64,000 nucleotides of DNA from positions 186,001-250,000 of the forward strand of contig JAHHHN010000003.1 of assembly GCA_019359325.1 (NCBI GenBank), written 5' to 3'. Numbering within the stretch: position 1 is the stretch's first letter; the number at the start of each line of letters is the position of its first letter. The position numbers were made by a program, and so were the translations under genes. Of this stretch, positions 27,510-36,343 are shown piece after piece. The stretch comes from Mojavia pulchra JT2-VF2. GTDB lineage: Bacteria; Cyanobacteriota; Cyanobacteriia; Cyanobacteriales; Nostocaceae. The notes under the pieces are model-generated. The model searched no databases. It was not told where the DNA came from and saw only the letters and a list, made by a program, of their open reading frames with translations.

Positions 27510-28637
27510 ATGCGCCTAACTTCACTGGATGTTTTTCGTGGCATTACCATTGCTGGCATGATTCTTGTCAACATGGCGGGTGTAGCAGATGATGTATATC
27601 CTCCTTTAGCCCATGCAGATTGGCACGGTTGCACGCCAACTGATCTAGTATTTCCCTTCTTCCTGTTCATTATCGGTGTTGCAATGACTTTTTCTTTGTC
27701 AAAGTACACCGAAGACCACAAAGCAAACTCAGCTGTTTATGGACGCATCTTGCGGCGCGCGGCTATTCTTTTTGCCTTGGGATTGTTACTAAATGGCTTT
27801 TGGAATCGAGGTATTTGGACTTTCGATCTAAGTAGTATCCGAATTATGGGAGTGTTGCAGCGGATCAGCCTTGCCTATCTGTTTGCTTCCTTATCAGTTC
27901 TCAATTTACCGCGTAAAGGGCAATGGATACTGGCAGCACTGCTACTTATCGGTTACTGGCTGGCGATGATGTATGTACCTGTTCCCGGCCATGGTGCTGG
28001 TGTACTAACGCGGGAAGGCAATTTCGGCGCTTATATTGATCGACTAATTATACCCAAAGCACATCTGTATAAGGGTGATGGCTTCAATTTTATGGGAGAC
28101 CCAGAGGGGCTTTTCAGCACAATTCCCGCTATTGTTAATGTCCTTGCTGGCTACTTTACTGGGCAGTGGATACGCAGCCAGCCAGTACAATCACGCACGA
28201 GTATAGGTTTGGCATTATTTGGCATTGGTTGCTTAATTATTGGTTGGGCCTGGGGATGGACATTTCCCATCAACAAAAAGCTGTGGACAAGTTCCTATGT
28301 TGTATTCACAAGTGGTTGGGCATTACTTTTGTTAGCTGCTTGTTACGAACTTATCGAAGTACGGCGCATACGTCGCTGGAGTAAACCATTTGAAATTATG
28401 GGCTTAAATGCGATCGCCCTTTTTGTTGCATCGGTTTTACTAATTAAAATCTTAGTTAGAACCAAGATTGGCACTGGCGAAGAAGCACCCAGCACCTTCA
28501 ATTGGATTTACCAAAATGTTTTCGCATCTTGGGCAGGTACGTTTAACGGTTCGCTATTGTTTGCCATTGTCACCGTGTTGTTGTGGTGGCTAGTTGCAGT
28601 TATTCTGTATCGCCAACGCTGGTTTTTTAAAGTCTAA
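27510..28637 (+). CDS. HGSNAT-like (DUF5009/DUF1624) membrane protein
   Basis: Polytopic membrane protein related to heparan-alpha-glucosaminide N-acetyltransferase. It starts RLTSLDVFRGITIAGMILVN, the family hallmark, followed by HADWHGCTPTDLVFPFFLFIIGVAM, where the His is thought to be catalytic in the animal enzyme. About ten hydrophobic segments follow; the length of 375 aa is typical. The bacterial substrate is unknown; transfer of acyl groups to cell-wall or exopolysaccharide sugars is the usual suggestion. Divergent from the peroxiredoxin gene. Confidence 0.88.
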   Translation: MRLTSLDVFRGITIAGMILVNMAGVADDVYPPLAHADWHGCTPTDLVFPFFLFIIGVAMTFSLSKYTEDHKANSAVYGRILRRAAILFALGLLLNGFWNRGIWTFDLSSIRIMGVLQRISLAYLFASLSVLNLPRKGQWILAALLLIGYWLAMMYVPVPGHGAGVLTREGNFGAYIDRLIIPKAHLYKGDGFNFMGDPEGLFSTIPAIVNVLAGYFTGQWIRSQPVQSRTSIGLALFGIGCLIIGWAWGWTFPINKKLWTSSYVVFTSGWALLLLAACYELIEVRRIRRWSKPFEIMGLNAIALFVASVLLIKILVRTKIGTGEEAPSTFNWIYQNVFASWAGTFNGSLLFAIVTVLLWWLVAVILYRQRWFFKV

Positions 28638-28682
28638 ACTAATTCGTAATTAAGAGATACTCTAAAAACCTTATTTCTTTAA

Positions 28683-28815
28683 GACTTACGCAAAATACTT
28701 CTCTAACTCTCATTCCTCGGTGTCACGCCAGTTACTACAACGGGGGGAACCCCCGCAACGCACTGGCTTCTCTGTGCCTCCGCGGTTCGATCCTTCCGTA
28801 ACTTGTGCGTAAGTC
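28683..28815. mobile_element. MITE-like element with GACTTACGCA termini
   Basis: GACTTACGCAAAA at 28683-28695 is inverted, with two mismatches, at 28803-28815 (TTGTGCGTAAGTC). The interior is GC-rich and partly palindromic (ACGGGGGGAACCCCCG). There is no coding capacity. It lies between convergent genes. Confidence 0.7.
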
Positions 28816-28850
28816 CTATTCTTAGTTTTGAATTTTGAATTTTAAATTGT

Positions 28851-29402
28851 CTAGCACTTGCGGGGGTTTTCTACTGGTGCGGCTAGCGATCCTTCAGAAA
28901 GACCAGCTTCACGCAGACGAAAAGCACCGATATTTCGGCTGAGTACTGCTAACCCTGCTAGATGTGCCTGTAAACCAGCCGTACTAGCACAGCAATCAGT
29001 TAGTACGATGGGTTCAATGCCAATGTCGAAAAAATCCATCGCTATTTTTAACACACACATATCAGTATCAATGCCGACTATGAAAACCCGTTTAAAACAC
29101 TGCTGATGAAGGTAGTGTGCTAACTCATGCGGTATCCCGCACAGCCCCAACTTAGAAAAAACTATTTCCGGTTGCACCCAAGGTTGTAGTTCTGGGGCAA
29201 TATTAATTTCTGGCTCATTAGCACAACTGTGCCAATCAAGGAATTTCTGGTACGGGCCATCAGGTGCATTGATGAAACGAGTGAATAAAACTGGTGCGTA
29301 ATCATCTCGCTGGATTAAACGGGCAACCCTCTGCGGGATGTGATGAGTGAATTCGTTGATAAAACCGGATTGCACATCAACAATAATTAATGGCTCAGAC
29401 AT
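28851..29402 (-). CDS. Isochorismatase-like cysteine hydrolase
   Basis: Member of the nicotinamidase/isochorismatase fold. Seen: IIVDVQSGFI (catalytic Asp near residue 9), FSKLG with the catalytic Lys, and VFIVGIDTDMCVLKIAMD, where the Cys is the nucleophile after the cis-peptide position. The triad Asp-Lys-Cys is therefore complete. Length 183 aa is typical. The substrate could be nicotinamide, a carbamoyl compound or an unknown amide; it cannot be told by eye. It is on the same strand as the DUF62-like and GCS2-like genes but separated from them by a repeat-rich gap. Confidence 0.85.
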   Translation of the reverse strand: MSEPLIIVDVQSGFINEFTHHIPQRVARLIQRDDYAPVLFTRFINAPDGPYQKFLDWHSCANEPEINIAPELQPWVQPEIVFSKLGLCGIPHELAHYLHQQCFKRVFIVGIDTDMCVLKIAMDFFDIGIEPIVLTDCCASTAGLQAHLAGLAVLSRNIGAFRLREAGLSEGSLAAPVENPRKC

Positions 29403-29436
29403 GGGAGAACCGATAAAAAACGATAGTGAATAAGTT

Positions 29437-29703
29437 AGAACTTACGCATTCGCAACGAAAAAAAGAGCTTTGCGTTCGCGTAGCGTCTCCGTCAGGAGAA
29501 GCGTGTCCGAAGGACTTATGCTTCCCTATGGTCGCAATGACGGTTATTTGAACGGACAGGACATTATTTCTTCGTGTACTTTGTGCCCTACCCTGCGGGT
29601 TCGCTGAAAGCGTTCTCGTTCGGCGAAGCCGTTCCCGAAGGGTAGAGTAGCCGCTTTGCGTCTATGCGGTTCGTTTTTTCATAATTTTCTGGAAGTCCTG
29701 TAA
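29437..29703. repeat. Palindromic dispersed repeats in the gap upstream of the hydrolase
   Basis: The gap holds GCGTAGCGTCTCCGTCAGGAG followed by AAGCGTGTCCGAAGGA, a known kind of cyanobacterial repeat. Farther on, a tract from CTACCCTGCGGG to CGTTCCCGAAGGGTAG can fold back on itself. The segment ending TGCGGTTCGTTTTTTC resembles the right half of the element at 15946-16115. No gene was seen. Confidence 0.6.
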
Positions 29704-29739
29704 AGATTAAATTCTGATATTTCTTTCTCTAGATGTTCC

Positions 29740-30525
29740 TTAACTGATTTCTATATGCGTGCCGATCGCGGGACGATTAAACGATTCCCAGGCATTACCA
29801 CCACGTAGGAAAACTTCCATCCAGCGCATTTGTTCGCCTTGTGCATTAGCCCAGCCACTGCTACCAGGTGCAAAAGCTAACTGTCCAGATTCAACAGCAA
29901 AGCTGCCATTGCTGGATATGGCTTCTTGTTCCCTATCACCGATCCGCAAACGCACAGTTTGACCTTCCGGCGTCTTGTCAGCTTCATGTTTAATAGTGGT
30001 TTTCAAGTTGCCGTAGCCGTCAATATAGGCAATACAGTTGGATGGTACGTCGGGTATATCAGAAGAGGGAATAATTTCATCTAATGCATCGGGTTGACCT
30101 AGTGCGATCGCCCCTGCTGCCTCTGGAAACAAATCACGAGAACGAAACTGAGAACCTTCAGCCGCGACAGCAGCCCAACGCAACTCGACTGCTAAATCGC
30201 GTACAAATGAGAAAGCATAACCAGCATTAACGCCAATCACGCGCACACCCGTCGGCAGACGTGCAAAAGCCAGACGTTCACCCGCATTACCAACACGCGC
30301 CTGTTCATCATCTTCGCGGGGTGCAACGTTGTGATAAATGATTGTCCCGGCGGGGGCTTTATTCAAGCCTAACTGCGCGATACAAAATCCTGCTGCTAGG
30401 GTGGCAAAAGCTGGCACGGGTGTAAGTATCGGTTCAGCATCCGGTAGATAGAGTTTAAGATGCTGCACTACTTCTGCAAAGGCAAGGTCGCCAAAGCCGT
30501 AATCAGCGATGATATGAACTAGCAT
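29740..30525 (-). CDS. DUF62-like protein (SAM hydrolase / SAM hydroxide adenosyltransferase family)
   Basis: Resembles the SAM-dependent halogenase/hydroxide adenosyltransferase family, which converts S-adenosylmethionine to adenosine and methionine. Seen: HIIADYGFGDLAFAEVVQHL at the start, YHNVAPRED in place of the family's N-V-x-P-R-x segment, and CIAYIDGYGNLKTTI, corresponding to the family's IDxFGNLxTN block. Several usual positions differ, so activity is uncertain. Length 261 aa is normal. It follows the GCS2-like gene by 13 bp on the same strand, so they are almost certainly co-transcribed. Confidence 0.68.
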   Translation of the reverse strand: MLVHIIADYGFGDLAFAEVVQHLKLYLPDAEPILTPVPAFATLAAGFCIAQLGLNKAPAGTIIYHNVAPREDDEQARVGNAGERLAFARLPTGVRVIGVNAGYAFSFVRDLAVELRWAAVAAEGSQFRSRDLFPEAAGAIALGQPDALDEIIPSSDIPDVPSNCIAYIDGYGNLKTTIKHEADKTPEGQTVRLRIGDREQEAISSNGSFAVESGQLAFAPGSSGWANAQGEQMRWMEVFLRGGNAWESFNRPAIGTHIEIS

Positions 30526-30538
30526 AAAGTCCTGTCTC

Positions 30539-31660
30539 CTATACTGGCTTTATCCCTTGTGCTGTTTCTCGGACGATTAAATCAACGACATCTTCCAAGC
30601 GCCCTGTTTGCTTGTAAACTTCACGCTGCCGGGTTGCACCGTTTCCTTGCTGCATCGTTTTATGTACAAGAGACGAGACTTCATCCCATTCTCCATATTC
30701 CTCCAGCGAAGGACGCACGAAGGTGAGCAAGCTTTCAACCAAATCACGCGCTGGGACAGCTTTCATCGCGCCAACGTCGATTAAATCCTCATCTAATCCG
30801 TAGCGTGCGGCACGCCAGTGAGCAACACGTATAAGTTCGTGGCGTGCAGCAGGAAATGGTTCATCACGCATTGCTTGTTCGTAACAAGTTCGTGCCAATG
30901 CCCGTACCAGCCCCGCCACCATCACCGCTTCGTCTACCGTCTGGCAGACATCCGTAACGCGAAACTCTATCGTTGGAAAGCGCTCTGACAAACGCACATC
31001 CCAGTAAATCTTCGTTGCTTCCTCAACACTTTTGGTTTCCACCAGAGCCTGTACAAGCCCTTCGTACTCGGCTAATGACTCGAAAATCAGTGGCGGCCCA
31101 GATAAAGGCCATTGGCTCCAATTCTCAGTACGATAGCTGGCATAGCCTGTATCTGTACCTAACCAAAAAGGCGAGGATGCTGCCAGTGCCAAGAGCGGTG
31201 CTAACCAAACACGGGCACGATTCATCACTTTGATGGCAGCGGAGCGATCGCTGATTCCCACATGCACGTGACAGCCAAATATAACTAATTCACGGGTGAG
31301 TTGTTGATAGTCTCGCATCAGCGCTTGATAACGTTTTTTGGGCGTCAGCTGCTGTTCGTCCCAGTGCGAGAACGGGTGTGTACCGGCGGCGGCAATTTGG
31401 TTACCGTCCTTGGCAGCTGCTGCAATCACTTCGCCCCGCAAACGCACAAGCTCAGAGCGCACATCTGCCAGTGTGTGACAAATTGGCGTACCAATTTCTA
31501 TCTGCGATCGCTGGGCTTCTGGCTGCACCTCTTCACCAAGTGCTTTTTGAGCTTTCGGGAGAATGTGTTCCACACGTGAACTCAACTCCCGCGTCACCGG
31601 GTTGATAATTTGATATTCTTCTTCAACACCAATAGTAAATTCTTCAGTCTGGGATGGCAT
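30539..31660 (-). CDS. Glutamate-cysteine ligase family 2 (GCS2, YbdK-type) protein
   Basis: ATP-grasp-like carboxylate-amine ligase. Bacterial YbdK relatives have weak gamma-glutamylcysteine synthetase activity and many have other, unknown substrates. Seen: FTIGVEEEYQIINPVTREL at the N-terminus, FGCHVHVGI (metal-site His residues) in the middle, and the C-terminal RAARYGLDEDLID block. A strong Shine-Dalgarno AAGGAGG precedes the ATG at 31660. Length 373 aa is typical. It is first in a two-gene operon with the DUF62-like gene. Confidence 0.88.
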   Translation of the reverse strand: MPSQTEEFTIGVEEEYQIINPVTRELSSRVEHILPKAQKALGEEVQPEAQRSQIEIGTPICHTLADVRSELVRLRGEVIAAAAKDGNQIAAAGTHPFSHWDEQQLTPKKRYQALMRDYQQLTRELVIFGCHVHVGISDRSAAIKVMNRARVWLAPLLALAASSPFWLGTDTGYASYRTENWSQWPLSGPPLIFESLAEYEGLVQALVETKSVEEATKIYWDVRLSERFPTIEFRVTDVCQTVDEAVMVAGLVRALARTCYEQAMRDEPFPAARHELIRVAHWRAARYGLDEDLIDVGAMKAVPARDLVESLLTFVRPSLEEYGEWDEVSSLVHKTMQQGNGATRQREVYKQTGRLEDVVDLIVRETAQGIKPV

Positions 31661-31715
31661 ATCTAGTGCCTCCTTTGCTTGTTTACAAACCTTGGCCAGA
31701 GATTGAGGGCTGTGA

Positions 31716-31806
31716 AGAGGACAAGGAGCAAGAGTTATTCATAGTTCTTTCCCCTTGTCCTCTTTACCCAATGCCCCATGCCCCATGCCCAATGCCCAAT
31801 GCCCTG
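31716..31806. repeat. Hairpin followed by ATGCCC-type heptamer repeats
   Basis: AGAGGACAAGGAG at 31716-31728 and CCCCTTGTCCTCT at 31751-31763 form a stem with one mismatch. Directly after it come five units of the CCCAATG/CCCCATG heptamer. The site lies in the gap between the GT4 gene and the GCS2-like gene. It may end transcription of the upstream gene but has no clear T-tract. Confidence 0.65.
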
Positions 31807-31813
31807 TTCCCTT

Positions 31814-33349
31814 CTAAAGGCTAGATGTACTTAATGCCCTTTGATTAGAACCAAAATACAGGCGGCTCAATTCTTCCAGGGAAATATCAGTATTTGCTTG
31901 GGGATTGAGAAAGTAGGGATGAATTGGCAGGAGTTCAGCCCGACGGCGTGCCTTTGGTGAGGATACAATCTGTTCGAGCAAAGTCAGGTAGTCTTCAGCA
32001 GTAGTTTCCCAGGTGTACTTCTTCAGTACCCGTTGCTGACCAGCCTGGGCAAAATGCTCCCACTCATCAGCATCACAGATCACCCGCTCCAAGCCCCGTG
32101 CAATATCAGCAGCGTCTTCAGGGTCAACGAGTACGCCATATTCTATATCTCCTTTTCGGAAGCTCTCGCTGGGGCCACCATTCTTAGTCGCTACCACTGG
32201 TAAGCCTACAGCCGCTGCTTCTAAGGGAGCCAAGCCAAAGGGTTCATAGAGTGCGGTCAACGCAAACACCGAGCGCCGTTTAACCATAAATCGATAAGCC
32301 GCAGCTAGCGACTCTTGCGATTGATCTGGCAAGCCAAAGGCACTGATCTTGCCCCACAAGTTGTTTTCTTCCACTACCTCACGGATAGGGGCTAAAACCT
32401 CTTGTTCAGCTAGATCATGGTTAGCCTCTTCACGCAGGGGATCATCCAGTCCCCCTGTCAGTAGCACCAAGTTAGCTCGTTCCTGAAGCGTTTGGCTCAT
32501 TGCGAAAGCTTGTACTAACCCTAATAAATTCTTCTTGGGAGCTAATCGGCTGGCTGCGACAATAGCAGGCAAATCTCGACGTGACTCAGTGATGTCTCGT
32601 GCCAATCGCTCCTGAATCAATTGGTAGATAGCTTCCTCGTTTTGGGCACGCGCTTGGTTACCAAAGATGGAGAAATCTGCTCCCGGTGGAATCACTGTAA
32701 AGCAGTTATCGTTGTCTACATCTACTGCACCATCATAGGCAGGATGAGAGTACTGTTCAAAGCGTTCTTGTCGTGTACTTGTGATATTGACAGCCGAGCG
32801 ATTCATGCTTAGGCGTTCGGCGATGATGCGGTATCGAAAATTAAATTTCTCGTCTATTTCTGTCAGGTTCTCTGGCGTGACCTCAAATTTGTCCATCTTC
32901 TGAGCGCCGAGAGAATGAGCAGTAAAGGTGAAGGGTACGCCAGTTTCCTCTTCAATCAGAACGCCGCACAACCCTCCATCGCCATAATGAGCAGTCATTG
33001 CATCGGGTAAACCACCCTCCTGTTGATAAAATTTCAGGATGTTGGGTACCCAATCAGTAACTAAATGAGACCACAATAGCTCTTTAGGCAGAAATTCTTT
33101 TGACCCGGCTGGTAATCGGATAATGCGGACATTCTCGATGCCTGGATAAGTGTCAAACGGTTCAGCAAACTCTGGCCACTCCGGGTCAATAATTTGACGG
33201 GTGAGAATATCAACTTTATGACCCTGTTGAGCCATTGCTATTGCGACTTGCTTAACGTAAATCAGCTGACCCCCAAAATCTGGATGTTTTGTGATGTGGC
33301 TGTTAGCTGAATCAAAGTTGCCTTGAGGGTTGAGAAATCCAATGTGCAT
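31814..33349 (-). CDS. Sucrose-phosphate-synthase-like GT4 glycosyltransferase
   Basis: Likely transfers glucose from a nucleotide-sugar to an acceptor such as fructose-6-phosphate. The N-terminal domain has HPDFGGQLIYVKQVAIAMAQ and VDILTRQI; then TAHYGDGGLCGVLI and TAHSLGAQKMDKF, blocks shared with sucrose-phosphate synthases. The C-terminal domain has IVAASRLAPKKN and LYEPFGLAPLEAAAVGLPVVATKNGGP, the nucleotide-sugar site. Length 511 aa fits bacterial SPS without a phosphatase domain. A sucrose-6-phosphatase gene is not nearby. Mannosyl- or other sugar transfer cannot be excluded. A strong hairpin lies 140 bp upstream. Confidence 0.82.
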   Translation of the reverse strand: MHIGFLNPQGNFDSANSHITKHPDFGGQLIYVKQVAIAMAQQGHKVDILTRQIIDPEWPEFAEPFDTYPGIENVRIIRLPAGSKEFLPKELLWSHLVTDWVPNILKFYQQEGGLPDAMTAHYGDGGLCGVLIEEETGVPFTFTAHSLGAQKMDKFEVTPENLTEIDEKFNFRYRIIAERLSMNRSAVNITSTRQERFEQYSHPAYDGAVDVDNDNCFTVIPPGADFSIFGNQARAQNEEAIYQLIQERLARDITESRRDLPAIVAASRLAPKKNLLGLVQAFAMSQTLQERANLVLLTGGLDDPLREEANHDLAEQEVLAPIREVVEENNLWGKISAFGLPDQSQESLAAAYRFMVKRRSVFALTALYEPFGLAPLEAAAVGLPVVATKNGGPSESFRKGDIEYGVLVDPEDAADIARGLERVICDADEWEHFAQAGQQRVLKKYTWETTAEDYLTLLEQIVSSPKARRRAELLPIHPYFLNPQANTDISLEELSRLYFGSNQRALSTSSL

Positions 33350-33490
33350 CGCCTACTTCCTAGTATCAGATTGAATTCCGCGTTTAAACTTCTGCCTGAA
33401 GAAGACAGCAGAACAGTTTGGTAAGGCTATTTAGACTTCCCAAGACCGAAAAGTGCAGGCAGTGAGGCTGTACATGAGCATCATCAAAAA

Positions 33491-33527
33491 GTAAGTCAAA
33501 GGGCTTTTATGGTTCCCTTTGGCTTAC
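33491..33527. promoter_or_regulatory. Long hairpin upstream of the SPS-like gene
   Basis: GTAAGTCAAAGGG at 33491-33503 pairs with CCCTTTGGCTTAC at 33515-33527 (13 bp with one G-U-type mismatch) around an 11-base loop. It is 142 bp upstream of the ATG at 33349. It could be part of a leader or an operator; function is unknown. Confidence 0.5.
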
Positions 33528-33722
33528 ATCCAGCCGATTCGCTCATTTTCCTAATGCTTAAATTAATCCCTAGTGCGGCTCGCTCACATATACCGGATGA
33601 CATAATCTGTTTGCCCTCTTTTATCCATTAGTCTGTTTCTGGAGAGAAGATAAATTCATCCACAGACTCGCAAGAGAAATTAACACTAAAAAGATATTGG
33701 TACAGATGGAGTTTCAGGGATA

Positions 33723-33831
33723 AGGGACTTCCAAATAAAAAAATATCCCATCGCATTGAGGGCAGGGGAGCAGGGGGAAGGAACAGTCGTGTTGAACCAG
33801 AAATTGGAATAATTTATTTTTTGGAGTTCCC
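33723..33831. mobile_element. MITE-like element, copy A
   Basis: Starts AGGGACTTCCAAATAAAAAA and ends TTTTTTGGAGTTCCCT, imperfect inverted termini of about 20 bp. A related copy is at 52674-52790, sharing the left end and the block AATATCCCATCGC. It is non-coding and lies between the SPS-like gene and the DUF2171 gene. Confidence 0.75.
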
Positions 33832-33938
33832 TAAAGACGAGATATATATTTGTGTTCTAAGTGTAAGAGCGATCGCTATGATTGATCGCACATCCTTTGC
33901 GGTATTTGCTTGCAAAAGTTTTAAACAAGATTACCGAA

Positions 33939-33990
33939 CAGAAACGCTTACGGCAGAACGTTTGTAATTTTGATACCATAAGCGTTTCTG
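33939..33990. repeat. Perfect 12-bp inverted repeat
   Basis: CAGAAACGCTTA at 33939-33950 is exactly inverted at 33979-33990 with a 28-base loop. It is downstream of the DUF2171 gene (minus strand), so it may form an RNA 3' hairpin, but there is no T-tract. Confidence 0.55.
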
Positions 33991-34036
33991 ACCTTTGGCT
34001 TAATTATCCAGTAGCAAACAAATCATTTTTATTAAT

Positions 34037-34306
34037 TTAATTGCCAGAAGGCTGCTCATTAAGCACTTCTGCCTTCACTTCGTCTATCGTTTTGTTGAGG
34101 TAGACGGCTCGTTCATCCACTGCTCTTACCCAATCGATTGGAAACCAGTGGTGTTGTCCATCAGGAGCGTTATTTTTTGTTAATTTGAGGTACTTACCCT
34201 CTTCCACTGAGTCAATATTGCCAATATGTGTGTCAGATGCCCCTTCTAAACCACCGGGGCCTTCTGCGTAGACGGGCATGTGTTCTTTAATCTGCGATAC
34301 GTCCAT
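34037..34306 (-). CDS. DUF2171 domain protein
   Basis: Small soluble protein of 89 residues. The pattern MDVSQIKEHMPVY followed by HIGNIDSVEEGKYLKLTK and HHWFPIDWVRAVDE matches DUF2171, a beta-rich PRC-barrel-like domain. Its role is unknown; relatives are often stress-linked. It stands alone with intergenic DNA on both sides. Confidence 0.85.
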   Translation of the reverse strand: MDVSQIKEHMPVYAEGPGGLEGASDTHIGNIDSVEEGKYLKLTKNNAPDGQHHWFPIDWVRAVDERAVYLNKTIDEVKAEVLNEQPSGN

Positions 34307-34464
34307 TTTGAGCCTCTTCTTTAAATTCGCAACAATTCTTACCCAAATCTTGTTGAGTCACTTTCTTAGTGAGTAGACAGGGTTTTTGTTCAATTACACA
34401 TCAGGATACGCTGCATACCAAAGGATACGCCTCGCTCTACAGGCAGATGGGATGGCGTCAATAA

Positions 34465-35493
34465 TTACCCCAATATTTCGACTTCTTCGGCAGCATTGAT
34501 TTGGTCAAGAATACCCCAAATTTCTTGTAACATTGGCTCTAATCCAGTACGGGCAACTGCTGAAATCAAGAAAACCGGGGCATAGGAGAGGTGATTTAAT
34601 TGGGTAGCCAATGCTTCTAAATCCACTGTTTCCCTATCTACTGCATCAATTTTATTCAGCGCCAGAATTTGCGGACGTTGTGCTAAACCTCTTCCGTATG
34701 CTTTTAATTCCTGCTGAATCATGTTGAAATCACCCACCACATCTTCACTAGTGGCATCAATCAAGTGTAGCAATACCCGTGTGCGCTCAATGTGGCGCAA
34801 GAAATCGTGTCCTAGCCCTGCACCGTGAGAAGCACCCTCAATCAGTCCCGGAATATCGGCAAAAACTGTACCATCACCAGAAGGTTTGCGTACTACACCC
34901 AAATTAGGTACAAGAGTAGTAAAGGGATAGTCAGCTATTTTCGGGCGTGCGGCTGATAAAGATGAAATTAAAGTTGATTTTCCAGCATTTGGTAATCCAA
35001 TAATTCCTACTTCAGCCAAAAGTTTTAACTCTAAGCGCAGCAGCTTTCTTTCTCCTGGGAGTCCTGGCAAAGCGTATTCTGGGGCACGGTTACGGTTGCT
35101 CAAGAAATGCTGATTTCCTAATCCGCCTTTACCACCTTCGGCAACACGAAAAGTTTGTTCAGGTTTGATTAAATCTCCTAAAAGTTCGCCAGTTTCCGCA
35201 TCATAAATAGCTGTACCGCAGGGAACTTCGATAATTAAATCTTTACCATTTGCGCCAGTGCAATTATTTGGCCCGCCACGTCCACCGTTTTCTGCTTTAA
35301 AAAGATGGTTATATCTAAAGTCGAGCAAGGTTTGTAAGTTTTCGGCAGCAACAAAAATTACTGAACCACCTCGTCCCCCATTGCCACCAGAGGGGCCGCC
35401 AGCTGGCACATACTTCTCTCGTCGGAAGGCGACAATACCATCACCGCCATTGCCGGCTTCTACTTCAATTTGTGCTTGATCAATAAATTGCAT
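34465..35493 (-). CDS. obg: GTPase Obg (ObgE/CgtA)
   Basis: Essential ribosome-associated GTPase acting in 50S assembly and stress control. The N-terminal Gly-rich Obg fold (about 1-158) starts [25 protein letters not shown]. The G domain follows with G1 [10 protein letters not shown]3 DIPGLIEGA and G4 NKID. The protein ends shortly after the G domain; there is no long C-terminal OCT domain. Length 342 aa is usual for cyanobacteria. A complex inverted repeat of heptamers starts 7 bases before the ATG. Confidence 0.96.
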   Translation of the reverse strand: MQFIDQAQIEVEAGNGGDGIVAFRREKYVPAGGPSGGNGGRGGSVIFVAAENLQTLLDFRYNHLFKAENGGRGGPNNCTGANGKDLIIEVPCGTAIYDAETGELLGDLIKPEQTFRVAEGGKGGLGNQHFLSNRNRAPEYALPGLPGERKLLRLELKLLAEVGIIGLPNAGKSTLISSLSAARPKIADYPFTTLVPNLGVVRKPSGDGTVFADIPGLIEGASHGAGLGHDFLRHIERTRVLLHLIDATSEDVVGDFNMIQQELKAYGRGLAQRPQILALNKIDAVDRETVDLEALATQLNHLSYAPVFLISAVARTGLEPMLQEIWGILDQINAAEEVEILG

Positions 35494-35500
35494 ATTCTTA

Positions 35501-35630
35501 GAGTGCTGAGTGCTGAGTCTTGAGTACTGAGTTAGAGTTATAAATTATAAGTTTTTAATTAACTCTTCACTCCTCACTCTATACTTTTAAGTTAGCACTC
35601 AACACTCAGCACTCAGCACTCACTACTCAG
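35501..35630. repeat. Inverted arrays of GTGCTGA/CACTCAG heptamers
   Basis: AGTGCTG-type heptamers at 35501-35531 are matched by their complement at 35593-35630 (CACTCAGCACTCAGCACTC). They could form a long imperfect stem in the leader of obg, beginning 7 bases before its start codon. The array spans nearly the whole gap to the next gene. Confidence 0.85.
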
Positions 35631-36343
35631 ATATATGGTGAAATATCTTCACCACACTCATCTGCCAAATAGGAGAGAGCGCGGAAACGCAAGCCTACCA
35701 TTTGTTCGTAAAGCGGGTTGATTTTACATAATGGTGGAATATGCACAATTTTGTGTCCAAACAAAGTGACATCCCGCTCAAAGGGACACTGGGAAGGAAT
35801 CATTTTACATAAAAAACGAGCAACTCTGGGATCTTGGATATCTAACCCATCCATCCATTCGCGCAGCGGTTTGAGTGCATTCTGGGTAGGTAAATGGGGT
35901 GCAATTGACAAGGACAGTGTTGCGGGTGCTTCTCGTTGCAGGAAACTGTCTATTGCAGGATCTTGATGTTCTATGTGTTCTAGAGTATGACGAAGGGCTT
36001 CTAATAAATCCTTTGGCTGCCCCAGTGCTTGGCACAACTGTTGAAGAACTTGATCTTCGCTCGGAGAATATGTACCATCTGCGATCGCTACCATTACAGC
36101 GGTGCGTAGAAAATTTTCGGCTGCTGGCGTACCTTTACCTAAAGTTGTGGCTAATTCTTCTGGTGTAATAACTTCGAGCGAATCGAACTTAATGCCAGGA
36201 GCCAACTCATCTTCAGTGATGCTGGCAATCAATTGCTGCTCTTGCTCATCAAAGTTACCGTCTGCCCAAGCAATAGTGAGCAATCCACGTAACCAAGCGC
36301 CAACTTGTTCACTGCTATAGGGCGATTGAACGACACTTTTCAT
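35627..36343 (-). CDS. TerB-like / Mo-dependent nitrogenase C-terminal domain protein
   Basis: Two-part protein. The N-terminal 130 residues resemble TerB-type helical domains (LTIAWADGNFDEQEQQLI, MVAIADGTYSPSEDQVLQQL). The C-terminal 85 residues match the domain named Mo-dependent nitrogenase C-terminus, with FLCKMIPSQCPFERDV, IPPLCKINPLYEQ and LRFRALSYLADECGEDI; three Cys are conserved there. The domain name comes from fused homologues in diazotrophs; it does not make this a nitrogenase. Function unknown. Located upstream of obg on the same strand. Confidence 0.78.
   Translation of the reverse strand: MKSVVQSPYSSEQVGAWLRGLLTIAWADGNFDEQEQQLIASITEDELAPGIKFDSLEVITPEELATTLGKGTPAAENFLRTAVMVAIADGTYSPSEDQVLQQLCQALGQPKDLLEALRHTLEHIEHQDPAIDSFLQREAPATLSLSIAPHLPTQNALKPLREWMDGLDIQDPRVARFLCKMIPSQCPFERDVTLFGHKIVHIPPLCKINPLYEQMVGLRFRALSYLADECGEDISPYI

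Noticed and set aside
35627-36343. Nitrogenase subunit
   Set aside because: Only the small C-terminal domain is shared; no cofactor-binding nitrogenase domains are present.
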